From G041200185 sp041200185 (lineage in GTDB: Bacteria; Pseudomonadota; Alphaproteobacteria; BNTO01), in contig CP165730.1 of the NCBI GenBank assembly GCA_041200185.1, forward strand, positions 248,001 to 312,000: DNA of 64,000 nucleotides, read 5' to 3'. Below are positions 1-7,426 of this stretch, one piece after another (the stretch's first letter is position 1; each line of letters starts with the position of its first letter). The translations under genes and the position numbers were made by a program. Under the pieces are notes generated by a model. It did not search any database. It had not been told where the DNA came from and saw only the letters and a program-made list of their open reading frames with translations.

Positions 1-435
1 ATCAGTGCCGCAACAAGCCTTGTTGAACAGGAAACAGGACGCAGCTTACTCTTAAAAACTTGGCAGCTTCGTAGCAGCGGTCAAGAAACGCCGGAGGGAC
101 TGACTCGACTGACTTTGTCTTTTCCACCTCTCGTAAGTGTCCAATCCGTTGGAACGGTCGTAGGGGCCACCAAAATTACCCCTCTCAAGCGGTACGTCGT
201 GGAGTGGGAAAGGACGATTCCCGCCGTTTTACTTCCAGCATCAGGTCGTACATTTGAAGTCGTCTATAAGGCCGGGTATGGCGAAAAGCCCAGCGATATC
301 CCTCCGCCTCTTCGACAGGCCATTATGATGCTTGTAGCCGAAATGTACGAGCATCGGTCCTCAACGGCCAAAATTGACGACACCTCCCTTGTGAAGGTTT
401 TTATCAAGCCTTTTTGTCTTCAAACCTTTATCTAG
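1..435 (+). CDS. Phage/GTA head-tail connector protein, 5' end outside window
   Basis: Frame 1 is open from the first base, so the gene begins before the window; an apparent start at 115 is only an internal TTG. The readable 144 residues have the pattern of the gp6-like / phiE125 gp8 connector family: a helical start containing EQETGRSLLLKTWQL, a PPLVSVQSV strand, then VVYKAGYGEKPSDIPPPLRQA and a closing helix ending YEHRS. Family members form the ring joining the portal to the tail. The next two genes are the expected neighbours in siphophages and in the Rhodobacter-type gene transfer agent (g6-g7-g8 order). The last residues (IKPFCLQTFI) look untypical and may reflect decay. Assignment is by remembered family pattern. 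Confidence 0.72.
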   Translation: MSAATSLVEQETGRSLLLKTWQLRSSGQETPEGLTRLTLSFPPLVSVQSVGTVVGATKITPLKRYVVEWERTIPAVLLPASGRTFEVVYKAGYGEKPSDIPPPLRQAIMMLVAEMYEHRSSTAKIDDTSLVKVFIKPFCLQTFI

Positions 436-487
436 GTTTTTATTAACACTTTTTTATCAACTTTTTGTTTTGATCATGGAGGAAAAG

Positions 488-871
488 ATGACACATTTAG
501 ATCAACTTAAACATCGCGTGACGTTACTTCGAACATCAACAAAAGCCGACTCAGAAGGGAAGCCAACGGTGTCTTACCAATCTCTGGGGTTCGCTTGGGC
601 GGATATTCAGATTCTATCTCCTAAGTCGAGGACTTATCTTGCTTGGGTGAAAAGCGCCTTGAAACAGCCTCCGCCACCTCTTTACGAAGTTTGGATCCGC
701 GAACGAAAAAAAGATATCCATTCGTCCGGCACGTTCGGTCGACATGAAGAAATAAACGCGCTACGTTGGAAGAGTAGGGTTTTTGACGTTATCTGTCCTT
801 TCACTTCGGCTGGAAGGGAAGGAACGTATTGGAAGGCCTTATGCAAAGAAAAGGGGGAGAACTATGGTTGA
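488..871 (+). CDS. Phage head-tail adaptor (head closure) protein
   Basis: 127 residues. The start is the ATG at 488, because a GGAGG at 478-482 lies five bases upstream; the frame also opens 18 bases earlier at a TTG with no such site. The start MTHLDQLKHRVTLLR and the central AWADIQILSPKS resemble the Phage_H_T_join / SPP1 gp16-like family, whose members close the head and bind the tail. It follows the connector gene and overlaps the tail terminator gene by eight bases, as in an intact phage or GTA operon. Cellular role cannot be told from sequence; no downstream tail genes remain. Confidence 0.65.
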   Translation: MTHLDQLKHRVTLLRTSTKADSEGKPTVSYQSLGFAWADIQILSPKSRTYLAWVKSALKQPPPPLYEVWIRERKKDIHSSGTFGRHEEINALRWKSRVFDVICPFTSAGREGTYWKALCKEKGENYG

Positions 872-1361
872 GTTTGGAGTTTTAGCGGCAATTCGTTCTT
901 ATCTTGTCGAAGAGGGCGTCGGGGAATCCGTAGGCCTATCTCTCGATAATATCTACGTCTTGACGCCGCGGGAAATGACCCAGTCCGGCCCGGCTGTTAT
1001 CTTGGATTTGGAGGAGGCTTGGGCTCCGTCGGCCAGTCTTCATCCTCATTTTGGAAAGGTCACACTTAAAATTTCTATTTTAGGAGATAGCGATGACGGA
1101 TCGGAGTCGTTAACGATTGCGAAGGAACTGAGTCATAGGTTAGATGGAGCAACTCTTTCGGTGAATGACGCCTGTGAGGCAACCTTGCGAATGGGGTCGA
1201 GCGTTTTGGATCTCAAAAAGGTCAAAGATGCTCCTCGCCGTGTCGACCAGTACTACGAGGCCTTAGTCCACCGCAGTCGTTTTCGGAGGCTCAAAAATCG
1301 CCGTGAAACGGTTTCGAAAACACCTTGCCAAGTTCACCCAGATACGGAAGGGCACTCTTAA
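864..1361 (+). CDS. Tail terminator / DUF3168-like phage protein, probably with altered C-terminus
   Basis: The ATG at 864 overlaps the stop of the adaptor gene and has a GGGGGAGA site just upstream; a longer frame from 783 lacks this. The helical start (VEFGVLAAIRSYL), the central PAVILDLEEAWAPSA and the later helix TIAKELSHRLDGATL match the DUF3168 tail-completion family (RcGTA g8 type), normally about 130-140 residues. Here 165 residues are predicted. From about residue 135 (after YYEALVH) the basic tail looks unnatural, and another frame is open over the same bases, which suggests an indel near 1265. No major tail gene follows, so the module ends here. Confidence 0.58.
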   Translation: MVEFGVLAAIRSYLVEEGVGESVGLSLDNIYVLTPREMTQSGPAVILDLEEAWAPSASLHPHFGKVTLKISILGDSDDGSESLTIAKELSHRLDGATLSVNDACEATLRMGSSVLDLKKVKDAPRRVDQYYEALVHRSRFRRLKNRRETVSKTPCQVHPDTEGHS

Positions 1362-1555
1362 CGGACCTCAAGGTCCGCAAATTATCTTGAATCTCGAGAA
1401 GGGATCTGAGAAATCTTCGTAAGTAGCAGTCCCCTGCTAAATCCGGCCGCAGGGTTTGAGAAGGTCTGGGGTGGTTTATGGCTTAACAAAACCACACGAT
1501 CGCGACGTGTGCCCCTAACTACAGAGTCCGTTGCAAAGCCGGTTTGCGGACACAC
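1362..1555 (+). ncRNA. Candidate structured RNA or cluster of hairpins after the phage module
   Basis: Several short inverted repeats follow one another: CGGACC/GGTCCG (1362-1377), CCCTGC/GCAGGG (1432-1454), GTGGTTT/AAACCAC (1471-1495), CACACG/CGTGTG (1493-1511) and GTCC..GCAAA/TTTGC.GGAC (about 1529-1555). No frame of useful length crosses them. No known RNA family is recognised and the strand is a guess; a decayed tail-gene region could also contain such repeats by chance. Confidence 0.2.
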
Positions 1556-1711
1556 TAAAAAACAAGAGTAGCTGAGTCTCGGAATTAAAAAAGAAATTAC
1601 GAAGTGGCTCGTATAATAAAACCAAAATTAAATCCTTCGTTGAAGTTGAAAATATACTTAAACCACTAATATTTATATAAAATCCCCCTCCGAAATCGGA
1701 TAGAGGTTAGT

Positions 1712-1738
1712 TAGATTTTGGATTGTTCCTATATCGAT
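1712..1738 (-). repeat. Dispersed ~30-bp repeat, copy 1
   Basis: Reads GATTTTGGATTGTTCC on the plus strand followed by TATATCGAT. Related sequences occur at 1861-1889, 8645-8678, 11362-11392 and 11482-11515, always in non-coding DNA. Confidence 0.4.
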
Positions 1739-1860
1739 GTTTTTTATCTATATCTTTTACATTTACAGTTCATGCCAAGTATTTATTGGTATTAATGATA
1801 ATTCATATATTTGGCAATGCTTCCTGCACCCCCCCCTACATTGATGGCGGCGCAACCCCC

Positions 1861-1889
1861 TAGATTTTGGGAATTGCGCCGTATCGATG
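1861..1889 (-). repeat. Dispersed ~30-bp repeat, copy 2
   Basis: Reads TAGATTTTGGGAATTG then CGCCGTATCGATG, matching copy 1 closely; its TTGCGCC part also pairs with GGCGCAA at 1849-1855. Confidence 0.4.
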
Positions 1890-2693
1890 CCTCAACCGAT
1901 GGTTATTCAGCTAATGACATCAATTTTATGCCAAGAATACATGTCTTTATTTGAATTATGTTTGATTGTTATTGCAAGCATCCTTCGCAACATCTTTTGT
2001 TTGGCAATCTCAGATTTTTCACTTACGAGTGCCCTAGCGTTACAATCCACCGCATTGGACTAACGTTGTTAATTTCTGGCACTGTTAATTTTCAAAATCG
2101 TTAATTTTCGGGGTTTGTGCAGCAACGGATACATCATCATTTAAGACTTTGAAAAGGTGGTATTTAGGCTGTTTCATAGCAGCCTTTTTGCTAAAAAATG
2201 GGTCTTAAATCCGTGGTATATTTGATGATTCAACAAATAATATAAATGCGAGAGTATAGTGTAAGTTCATCCAGTATTTGTGTCATCTAGTCATGGGCGG
2301 CGTGGATATCGGCATCATTTAGATGACTTTGCTATGATAAAATAATGATTCCGCGTTTGATGTTAGGACTTCGTAGTCCCATAGCCTGCAGCCGTTGCAC
2401 GCCGTCCCCACGTGGATTTTCATATCGGCTTTTGAAAACGGGAGGATAGCCAAACGAGATCTTGATAGGGGACCTTGATGAGGGTTTTTACCTTCGAAGG
2501 GAGTTTGAGAGGTTTCTTTGTACCAAAAAACGCTATGACAAATCGATCGCGGAAGGCATTTTCTGAAGAACATAGCTTCCCATAGGTACTTGGCGAAAAA
2601 GTCAAAACTTGATCAACCACTCTATGCTTATGGGCTCCAAAATGGCACACGAACACCTTTGCATAAGGAATCTTGCACTTTTCGCACTCCCTG

Positions 2694-2721
2694 AAAAAAG
2701 CCGAATTCCGAAGAACCCGGC
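2694..2721 (-). terminator. Rho-independent terminator of the 2753-3217 gene
   Basis: On the minus strand GCCGGGTTC and GAATTCGGC form a nine-pair stem (two G-T pairs) with a TTCG loop, followed by six T. The same structure recurs after the sister gene (3366-3396). Confidence 0.75.
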
Positions 2722-2752
2722 CCTTTTTGACTCTGGTAACTGTTGTTGGAGG

Positions 2753-3217
2753 TTATTCGTCAGTTGATGCGAGTTTTGACAAGTCTATGGACTTTACGTA
2801 TTTAGATACTTTATTTATAATTTCTTCGCTAAGTTGTATTTGTTTTAATTGATAGCAATATTCAGCAGCTTTTAGAGCCAAACTTGTTCGCTTTTCAGGA
2901 GGAAGGTTCAGAATATCTTTGAATCCTTCGAGGTTAAAATCACTAAGATAATCCATATGCCCATTGTAGGTCGCGATTATACCCGGGAAAAAAATTAGAC
3001 TATATGAATTGCGAAATTTCCAATGCAATGCCTCATACTGGTCAAGAATTGCCTGGTAATTAGGAGCATTTTCTAATCCTGCTTTTTTGAGCTCTTGGAT
3101 GCATCTGGCCTTAATCTTGGCTTCTATATCTCGAGATTCAAAGCCTTGACTTGCCTGAACTGGTAAAACCGAAAAACAAACGCACGCGCTGGCGAGCGAA
3201 ACTAATTTTGCAAACAT
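2753..3217 (-). CDS. Small Sec-exported protein, cassette family A (copy 1)
   Basis: 154 residues, no recognised family. The start MFAKLVSLASACVCF continues to a VQAS cleavage site at about residue 23, a typical Sec signal peptide, so the mature protein should be periplasmic or secreted. The mature part is mainly helical, with a central FFPGIIATYNGHMDYL patch and two cysteines. The first 13 residues, the 5' flank, the 3' flank and the terminator are almost the same as in the gene at 3427-3945, while the mature parts have no visible similarity. A weak AAGG lies before the start, and a possible promoter (TTGCCA-17-GTTTAA, 3261 to 3233) is shared by both copies. It is probably a separate transcription unit. 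Confidence 0.72.
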   Translation of the reverse strand: MFAKLVSLASACVCFSVLPVQASQGFESRDIEAKIKARCIQELKKAGLENAPNYQAILDQYEALHWKFRNSYSLIFFPGIIATYNGHMDYLSDFNLEGFKDILNLPPEKRTSLALKAAEYCYQLKQIQLSEEIINKVSKYVKSIDLSKLASTDE

Positions 3218-3273
3218 ACCGAAAAAACCTTGTTAAACCCGAATCCATTTCATTGTGGCAAGAAAAAGGTAAA
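3183..3273. repeat. 91-bp direct repeat, copy 1 (5' flank plus signal-peptide start)
   Basis: Appears identical base for base to 3911-4001. It covers the promoter region, the leader and the first codons of the 2753-3217 gene. Confidence 0.9.
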
Positions 3274-3365
3274 TAAACGGTTAAAAATCGAATTATTGGT
3301 ATTTTCTTCTTAAAAAATCTGTTCGATGCAGCAATTAAAATTCATTTCACAACGCAATCGTGTTC

Positions 3366-3396
3366 AAAAAAAGACCGAATTCCGCAGAATCCAGTC
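3366..3396 (-). terminator. Rho-independent terminator of the 3427-3945 gene
   Basis: On the minus strand GACTGGATTC and GAATTCGGTC form a ten-pair stem around TGCG, followed by seven T. It is a diverged copy of the terminator at 2694-2721. Confidence 0.75.
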
Positions 3397-3426
3397 CTTT
3401 TTGACTCGGGTGACTGTTGTTGGAAG

Positions 3427-3945
3427 TTATTCACCGAACAAATCTTTTTTCGCCTTGTTCTCGGCATCCTCTCTTACTCTTTTAAGAATTTTTTCTTTGA
3501 CTTCTTGCTCGATGCGAGGTGTGGCTTCTGCGAGGACTTTTTCTCGGATCAATGAATCCGAGTAGACGGAGAAGCACCGACCCAACTCGTGAAGTAGATC
3601 ATCATTCAGTTTAAATAAATTTGGATAATTTTCTTTATTGAAGTCTACATGAGGATTGTCGACATCATTACCATTATGAAATACCACAGGAATAATATGG
3701 AGATGGTAATCACTGTTTTTCATGCGCTCACACAGCTCCTTAATCTCATTAATGATGGGCGTAAAGCTATCTGAAGTTGCGACGTCAGGTAGCGTGAGGA
3801 AAGGTTCAAACGCCGCCTTCATTTGAGGACCAAGCTCATCGATGATCTCCTGCCGCCTCTCTGTAATTTGAGTTGAGTGAGCTGGAATAACTGCCATAGA
3901 AAAATAAACACACGCGCTGGCGAGCGAAACTAATTTTGCAAACAT
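3427..3945 (-). CDS. Small Sec-exported protein, cassette family A (copy 2)
   Basis: 172 residues. The signal peptide starts MFAKLVSLASACVYF and ends near AHST; its first 13 residues equal those of the neighbouring gene. The mature part differs: it has a HLHIIPVVFHNGNDVDNPHVD segment and a highly charged, coiled-coil-like C-terminus (EQEVKEKILKRVREDAENK). Only two cysteines are seen after the signal peptide. The unit of flank, gene and terminator repeats at a distance of about 0.7 kb. Function unknown; export is the only firm statement. Confidence 0.72.
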   Translation of the reverse strand: MFAKLVSLASACVYFSMAVIPAHSTQITERRQEIIDELGPQMKAAFEPFLTLPDVATSDSFTPIINEIKELCERMKNSDYHLHIIPVVFHNGNDVDNPHVDFNKENYPNLFKLNDDLLHELGRCFSVYSDSLIREKVLAEATPRIEQEVKEKILKRVREDAENKAKKDLFGE

Positions 3946-4001
3946 ACCGAAAAAACCTTGTTAAACCCGAATCCATTTCATTGTGGCAAGAAAAAGGTAA
4001 A
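3911..4001. repeat. 91-bp direct repeat, copy 2
   Basis: Same as 3183-3273, covering the 5' flank and first codons of the 3427-3945 gene. Beyond 4001 the copies diverge. Confidence 0.9.
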
Positions 4002-4422
4002 CGAATCGTTAACAGAAGGTTTTTGGTATTGTAAATGCAAGAAATTCTCCAAATGAGTCTATGGCAAAAGCCTTTTCATCTTCACTCTGACATGAAGTCA
4101 TAGAGCTCTGTTTTGCGGCTTTCACCCTGTACCTATTTTTAGGACGGTATCTCAATTATTTATACCGTAAGACGCCGTCATACTTTCCCGTCTTATTTTA
4201 AAGAGAAAATATAAAAAATGGCTTAAATACAAAACAAATGCATGACAATTTTAGTAATAATACTTTATAAAATCTTGTTTAATTACATTTAAAAACTCAC
4301 AACAATCCATCAAAAAATCATAGCAATTATTGTCAAACATCATCAAAAAATTAAATAAAATCAAAAAAAATAATTAATAATATTTATAGATTTATGAACT
4401 TATTTTTTTATAGGAGGTTTTT
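4002..4422. other. AT-rich intergenic region with inverted repeat
   Basis: No gene is seen. ACGGTAT and ATACCGT (4144-4168) form a seven-base inverted repeat with an 11-base centre, possibly an operator or a weak terminator. The last 200 bases are very AT-rich and end in a strong AGGAGG before the phage gene at 4423. Confidence 0.4.
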
Positions 4423-4932
4423 ATGCAATCCGAATTAACTCTTAGTGTTGGCGGGCTTCCGCCTCTTTCGGCTCGCGGTTGTGTTCAAAGTTTGCAGCCC
4501 ATTCCCCAGGGTGAATTCGTTCGCACGCTAAACGGTGACCTTATTTTTGTCGGGCAAACGAAGCACAAATACCGCTCTACGGTGAAGTGCGCTGACGAGA
4601 ATGTGTTGGCTACAGGTGGCCTGGCAGTGGGGACGGAGGTCACCGTGGGGTGCATTCAGAAATTATGCCAAAAGGTTCCGGCTAACTCGTCGCGCGAGAC
4701 GATTTCTCTTGAGAGACCACCGGTGCCGGATTCCGTTTCGGTTGTGGACGACGCCAAGAAGGAATTCACTTCATTTCAGGTGGAGGGTCAAACCGTCACT
4801 TTCACGCCGCACAAGCAGGATCTGTTTCTCTTTTACGCTCCTTTATTACAGATGCGCGTTTTGTCGTTTACCCTGACGACAGACGAATGGAAGCTGAAAT
4901 CCACCTGGTCTGTTGACCTGGAGGAGATTTAG
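4423..4932 (+). CDS. Phage tail-associated protein
   Basis: 169 residues, with AGGAGG seven bases before the ATG. The segments RTLNGDLIFV, KYRSTVKCAD, VGTEVTVGCIQKL and the closing FYAPLLQMRVLSFTL..TDEWK..STWSVDLEEI follow a pattern found in small phage proteins encoded near tail genes of proteobacterial phages; I know of no proven function. Codon use is richer in GC than the flanking DNA. It stands alone between exported-protein genes, so it is a surviving piece of a prophage. Its leader resembles that of the phage gene at 13197. Confidence 0.55.
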   Translation: MQSELTLSVGGLPPLSARGCVQSLQPIPQGEFVRTLNGDLIFVGQTKHKYRSTVKCADENVLATGGLAVGTEVTVGCIQKLCQKVPANSSRETISLERPPVPDSVSVVDDAKKEFTSFQVEGQTVTFTPHKQDLFLFYAPLLQMRVLSFTLTTDEWKLKSTWSVDLEEI

Positions 4933-4973
4933 AGGACGACATCACTCAGCCCTCCCCAAAAGATTCCAGTCGT

Positions 4974-5666
4974 TCAAGCGGCGTTGGGGTCTTCTTGTAG
5001 AGGTTCCTCAAAGGAAGAATTCTCAGAAATGAGAGATTTGAGAGAGCTTCTGAGGTCCATCCCCGCGGTGAAAAGAAACTCGGCGCATTTATCACGTTCA
5101 CTTTGAAAGTTGAGTTCTTGAACATGGAAGGATTCATTTTTAAGATCAAAGATTGGATTTTCTTTTTGACTAGCACTCCGTTTTTGGTGGAGTTCATCCA
5201 GCGCTGTTTCAATTTCTGCCTGTCTTTGTCCGTAGGTGACGAAGTCTGTAGCATAACGCCGGACATTACCCAAAGCGTATTCGAGGTCGATTGTATGAAA
5301 TTTCATTTTGGCGCTCAGCTGTTCTAACGATGGTGACAAATCGTCTTCAGGTCCGTATTGAACTCGATTCAGCACTTTTTGGCAAAGAATGACGAATTTG
5401 ACGCATCCGTTTTGAAGCGTTTCGATTTCGGAGAGGATCCGAGCCCAACGCATATCGAGCCAGCCCCCCGAGAGGCCAACGGTTGTAGAGCCTGAGTCCA
5501 TCTCCTTTTGGAGGTTTTGAATTTTCTGAGCCGATGTTGCGATGATATCGACTTGGTTCAAAATAAATTCCCCACACTCCTGATGCGAGACACTTTTGTT
5601 GAGTTCGCTCGCCTCAACACCCAACGACAACAACGAAAAACCTAAAAACAAGGCACGACTGACCAT
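4974..5666 (-). CDS. Exported protein of the tandem array (MVSR-type signal, copy 1)
   Basis: 230 residues. A signal peptide begins MVSRALFLGFSLLSLGVEAS and should be cut after EAS. The same 20 residues begin the gene at 6403-6828, but the mature parts differ. The mature part is largely helical, has five cysteines and ends in an acidic tail (EEPLQEDPNAA). AGGGGGAAG precedes the ATG. It is the last gene of a four-gene minus-strand array, and a hairpin with a seven-T run (5678-5727) lies directly against its ribosome binding site. No family recognised. Confidence 0.75.
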   Translation of the reverse strand: MVSRALFLGFSLLSLGVEASELNKSVSHQECGEFILNQVDIIATSAQKIQNLQKEMDSGSTTVGLSGGWLDMRWARILSEIETLQNGCVKFVILCQKVLNRVQYGPEDDLSPSLEQLSAKMKFHTIDLEYALGNVRRYATDFVTYGQRQAEIETALDELHQKRSASQKENPIFDLKNESFHVQELNFQSERDKCAEFLFTAGMDLRSSLKSLISENSSFEEPLQEDPNAA

Positions 5667-5677
5667 GTCTTCCCCCT

Positions 5678-5727
5678 AAAAAAAGTGCCCCTCACCTGAG
5701 TTCAGGGTGATAAACCTTCGGTGAGGG
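5678..5727 (-). terminator. Terminator/attenuator-like hairpin against the ribosome binding site of 4974-5666
   Basis: On the minus strand CCCTCACC pairs with GGTGAGGG around a 23-base loop, followed four bases later by seven T. The ribosome binding site begins about one base after the T run, so no promoter fits between them. The same arrangement occurs at 6840-6888 and 7369-7414. Confidence 0.6.
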
Positions 5728-5741
5728 TGGCAAGGGATGTC

Positions 5742-6260
5742 CTATGGTTTGTGGTAGAATGCCGTTTCATCCAGTGCTTTAATTTGGTCTTCAAGTTCGA
5801 GGTGACGATCCATCGCTTCATCCGTTAATTTTGAATATTTAACACATCCCACTTTATCGTATCCAGCACGCATCGATTCTTTTATTTTTTCAAGTTCGTC
5901 GGAGTACTGTTTTCTTAAATCTTCAATGTCAGCCATTTGTTGCGTCATGGCTTCGGTTTTCTCTTCTTTTTGTTCAAGAGTCTTTTTGTCGTCGCCAAGT
6001 TTCGATAACAAGCCACCAAGCTCTCGAGCTCTATTCAACAAACACCTAACAGGTTCTAGCCTCTTCTCGACCTCGTCCAGATTATCCAAAAAGCTTTGAA
6101 GCGCTGACAACGATTTTTCGTATAGTTCATCCCTTTTTTGACGAATAGCATCCCACCTATTGAGCGTGTCATTCCCCTCCTTTAATAGCTCACTCGCCGA
6201 GCTCGCACCAGCATTTCCAGCGACCCCCAACCCTAAAATACCTACAACAAGAGCTTTCAT
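5742..6260 (-). CDS. Exported coiled-coil protein of the tandem array (MKAL-type signal, copy 1)
   Basis: 172 residues. A signal peptide MKALVVGILGLGVAGNAGAS is followed by a long, heptad-rich charged helix (about residues 30-140) with few hydrophobic clusters. Near the C-terminus YDKVGCVKYSKLTDEAMDR matches YNKEQCAEYVKLMNESWDR in the gene at 6911-7351, so the two are diverged paralogues with conserved ends. AGGGGGAAG lies six bases before the ATG. A perfect terminator about 86 bases upstream separates it from the previous gene, leaving room for its own promoter. Function unknown; a periplasmic or secreted coiled-coil protein is inferred. Confidence 0.75.
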   Translation of the reverse strand: MKALVVGILGLGVAGNAGASSASELLKEGNDTLNRWDAIRQKRDELYEKSLSALQSFLDNLDEVEKRLEPVRCLLNRARELGGLLSKLGDDKKTLEQKEEKTEAMTQQMADIEDLRKQYSDELEKIKESMRAGYDKVGCVKYSKLTDEAMDRHLELEDQIKALDETAFYHKP

Positions 6261-6345
6261 AGCTTCCCCCTAAAAAGAACTAACCACGTGTCGTTCGAGC
6301 ACAAAATTTCTTAGTCTGTCAAATCCTCCTGGTTTTCGACCAACA

Positions 6346-6370
6346 CAAAAAGAGGGGCCAGCGCCCCTCT
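6346..6370 (-). terminator. Rho-independent terminator of the 6403-6828 gene
   Basis: AGAGGGG and CCCCTCT form a seven-pair stem around six bases, followed on the minus strand by a T run. Confidence 0.85.
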
Positions 6371-6402
6371 GACAAAGGATGTCACGCAGGTTTGCAACGT
6401 GT

Positions 6403-6828
6403 TTAGTGTATGTCCTCGATGCGTACTCCTGGGGATCGTCCGCAGAACACATCAAAGGCCATCTGAACGACTATCTTGCAATTTTGTTCAGTGATACTGG
6501 CTGCAAGATGTTTATGAAATTCTTCCATACTGTCTGCATAACGGATAACCTGCTCTAAAAAATTCATGGGATTCCTTTCGTCGAATTGAATCGAATACAT
6601 ATCATTACCCCGTAGCAACTCTTGACTCTTAGCACCATGAGTCCATGATTTCGTATCTTCAGTAAGTGACTTTTCTGAATACAGTTGAATAATCTCCACA
6701 CATCTCTGTTTTTGCGAAGTCGTCAAGACTGTAGGTAGAGAATGCGACGGCACTTGGCCTTCCATCTCACTCGCCTCAACACCTAGCGACAACAACGAAA
6801 AACCTAAAAACAAAGCACGACTGACCAT
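6403..6828 (-). CDS. Exported protein of the tandem array (MVSR-type signal, copy 2)
   Basis: 141 residues. The signal peptide is identical to that of the gene at 4974-5666 through VEASE. The mature part is different and much shorter, with three cysteines (RCVEII, QNCKIV, DVFCGR). GGGGGAGG lies before the ATG. A hairpin with a seven-T run (6840-6888) sits directly upstream of this site, and a clear terminator follows the gene. The pairing with an upstream MKAL-type gene repeats the order seen at 4974-6260, so the array arose by duplication of a two-gene unit. Confidence 0.72.
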   Translation of the reverse strand: MVSRALFLGFSLLSLGVEASEMEGQVPSHSLPTVLTTSQKQRCVEIIQLYSEKSLTEDTKSWTHGAKSQELLRGNDMYSIQFDERNPMNFLEQVIRYADSMEEFHKHLAASITEQNCKIVVQMAFDVFCGRSPGVRIEDIH

Positions 6829-6839
6829 GCCCTCCCCCT

Positions 6840-6888
6840 AAAAAAAGTAACCCCCCACAGGATCCGTGTTGCAAACCTCCGGTGAGGG
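6840..6888 (-). terminator. Terminator/attenuator-like hairpin against the ribosome binding site of 6403-6828
   Basis: CCCTCAC pairs with GTGGGGG (one G-T pair) around a loop of about 23 bases, then seven T. The T run ends at the ribosome binding site, as at 5678-5727. Confidence 0.5.
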
Positions 6889-6910
6889 TGTTAGGGGCCG
6901 TGCGGTAGAA

Positions 6911-7351
6911 TTATTTCTGATACTGCTCCTTTATTTGTTCTGTAAGTTCGATGTATCGATCCCAAGATTCATTCATTAACTTTACATATTCAGCACATTG
7001 TTCTTTATTATAATTGACAGATAGAGCCTGGTTCAATTTGACAGACTCTTCTTTGTACTGTGTTAAGAGTTGGCCAATGGCTGCTTGTTTCTTTTCGTAC
7101 TCCTCATTGCCTTCACGATTAATCAGAGTACATTTGGCTTCTTCTAGGCTTTTAATCAGCTTATTCAATCTCTTAATTTCGGTTGAAATAGGTTGAGCCT
7201 TTTGAATGACATCCTTAATCCTACACACATACTGGTCGAAAAGATCCAGGTAAAGGAAACGCTCTTCACCCAGAACATCAGACTGAGTACTATTTGCTCC
7301 TGTACCTCCCAAAAAAACTAAACCCAAAACACTTAAAACGAGAGCTTTCAT
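6911..7351 (-). CDS. Exported coiled-coil protein of the tandem array (MKAL-type signal, copy 2)
   Basis: 146 residues from the ATG at 7351, chosen because AGGGGGAAGC lies just upstream and the signal peptide MKALVLSVLGLVFLGGTGANS begins there; the frame itself is open to 7402. The mature part is one long charged helix with a cysteine pattern ending QCAEYVKLMNESWDRYIELTEQ, shared with the gene at 5742-6260. It is the first gene of the duplicated pair (MKAL then MVSR). Its ribosome binding site is preceded by a hairpin with a T run at 7369-7414. No family recognised. Confidence 0.72.
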   Translation of the reverse strand: MKALVLSVLGLVFLGGTGANSTQSDVLGEERFLYLDLFDQYVCRIKDVIQKAQPISTEIKRLNKLIKSLEEAKCTLINREGNEEYEKKQAAIGQLLTQYKEESVKLNQALSVNYNKEQCAEYVKLMNESWDRYIELTEQIKEQYQK

Positions 7352-7368
7352 AGCTTCCCCCTCAAAAG

Positions 7369-7414
7369 AAAAAACACCAACCCGAGTTAACTGCAGCATC
7401 AATCAAATCGGGTT
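7369..7414 (-). terminator. Hairpin with T run before 6911-7351
   Basis: AACCCGA pairs with TCGGGTT around a 22-base loop and is followed by six T, then the AGGGGG site. It can be the terminator of the 7427-8329 gene, but it again leaves almost no space for a promoter for the next gene. Confidence 0.55.
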
Positions 7415-7426
7415 GTCAAGAGCCGC

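Larger units (their letters stand above)
1556..2693. other. Non-coding, AT-rich stretch with short repeats
   Basis: No convincing gene is seen. The stretch holds two copies of a dispersed repeat (1712-1738 and 1861-1889), a GGCGCAA/TTGCGCC inverted repeat at 1849-1880, and open frames of 78 and 84 codons near 2319-2656 that lack ribosome binding sites. These frames may be remains of an older gene. Confidence 0.4.

Noticed and set aside
2319..2656. Two overlapping minus-strand frames of 84 and 78 codons
   Set aside because: No ribosome binding site, unnatural composition, no family; at most a remnant.
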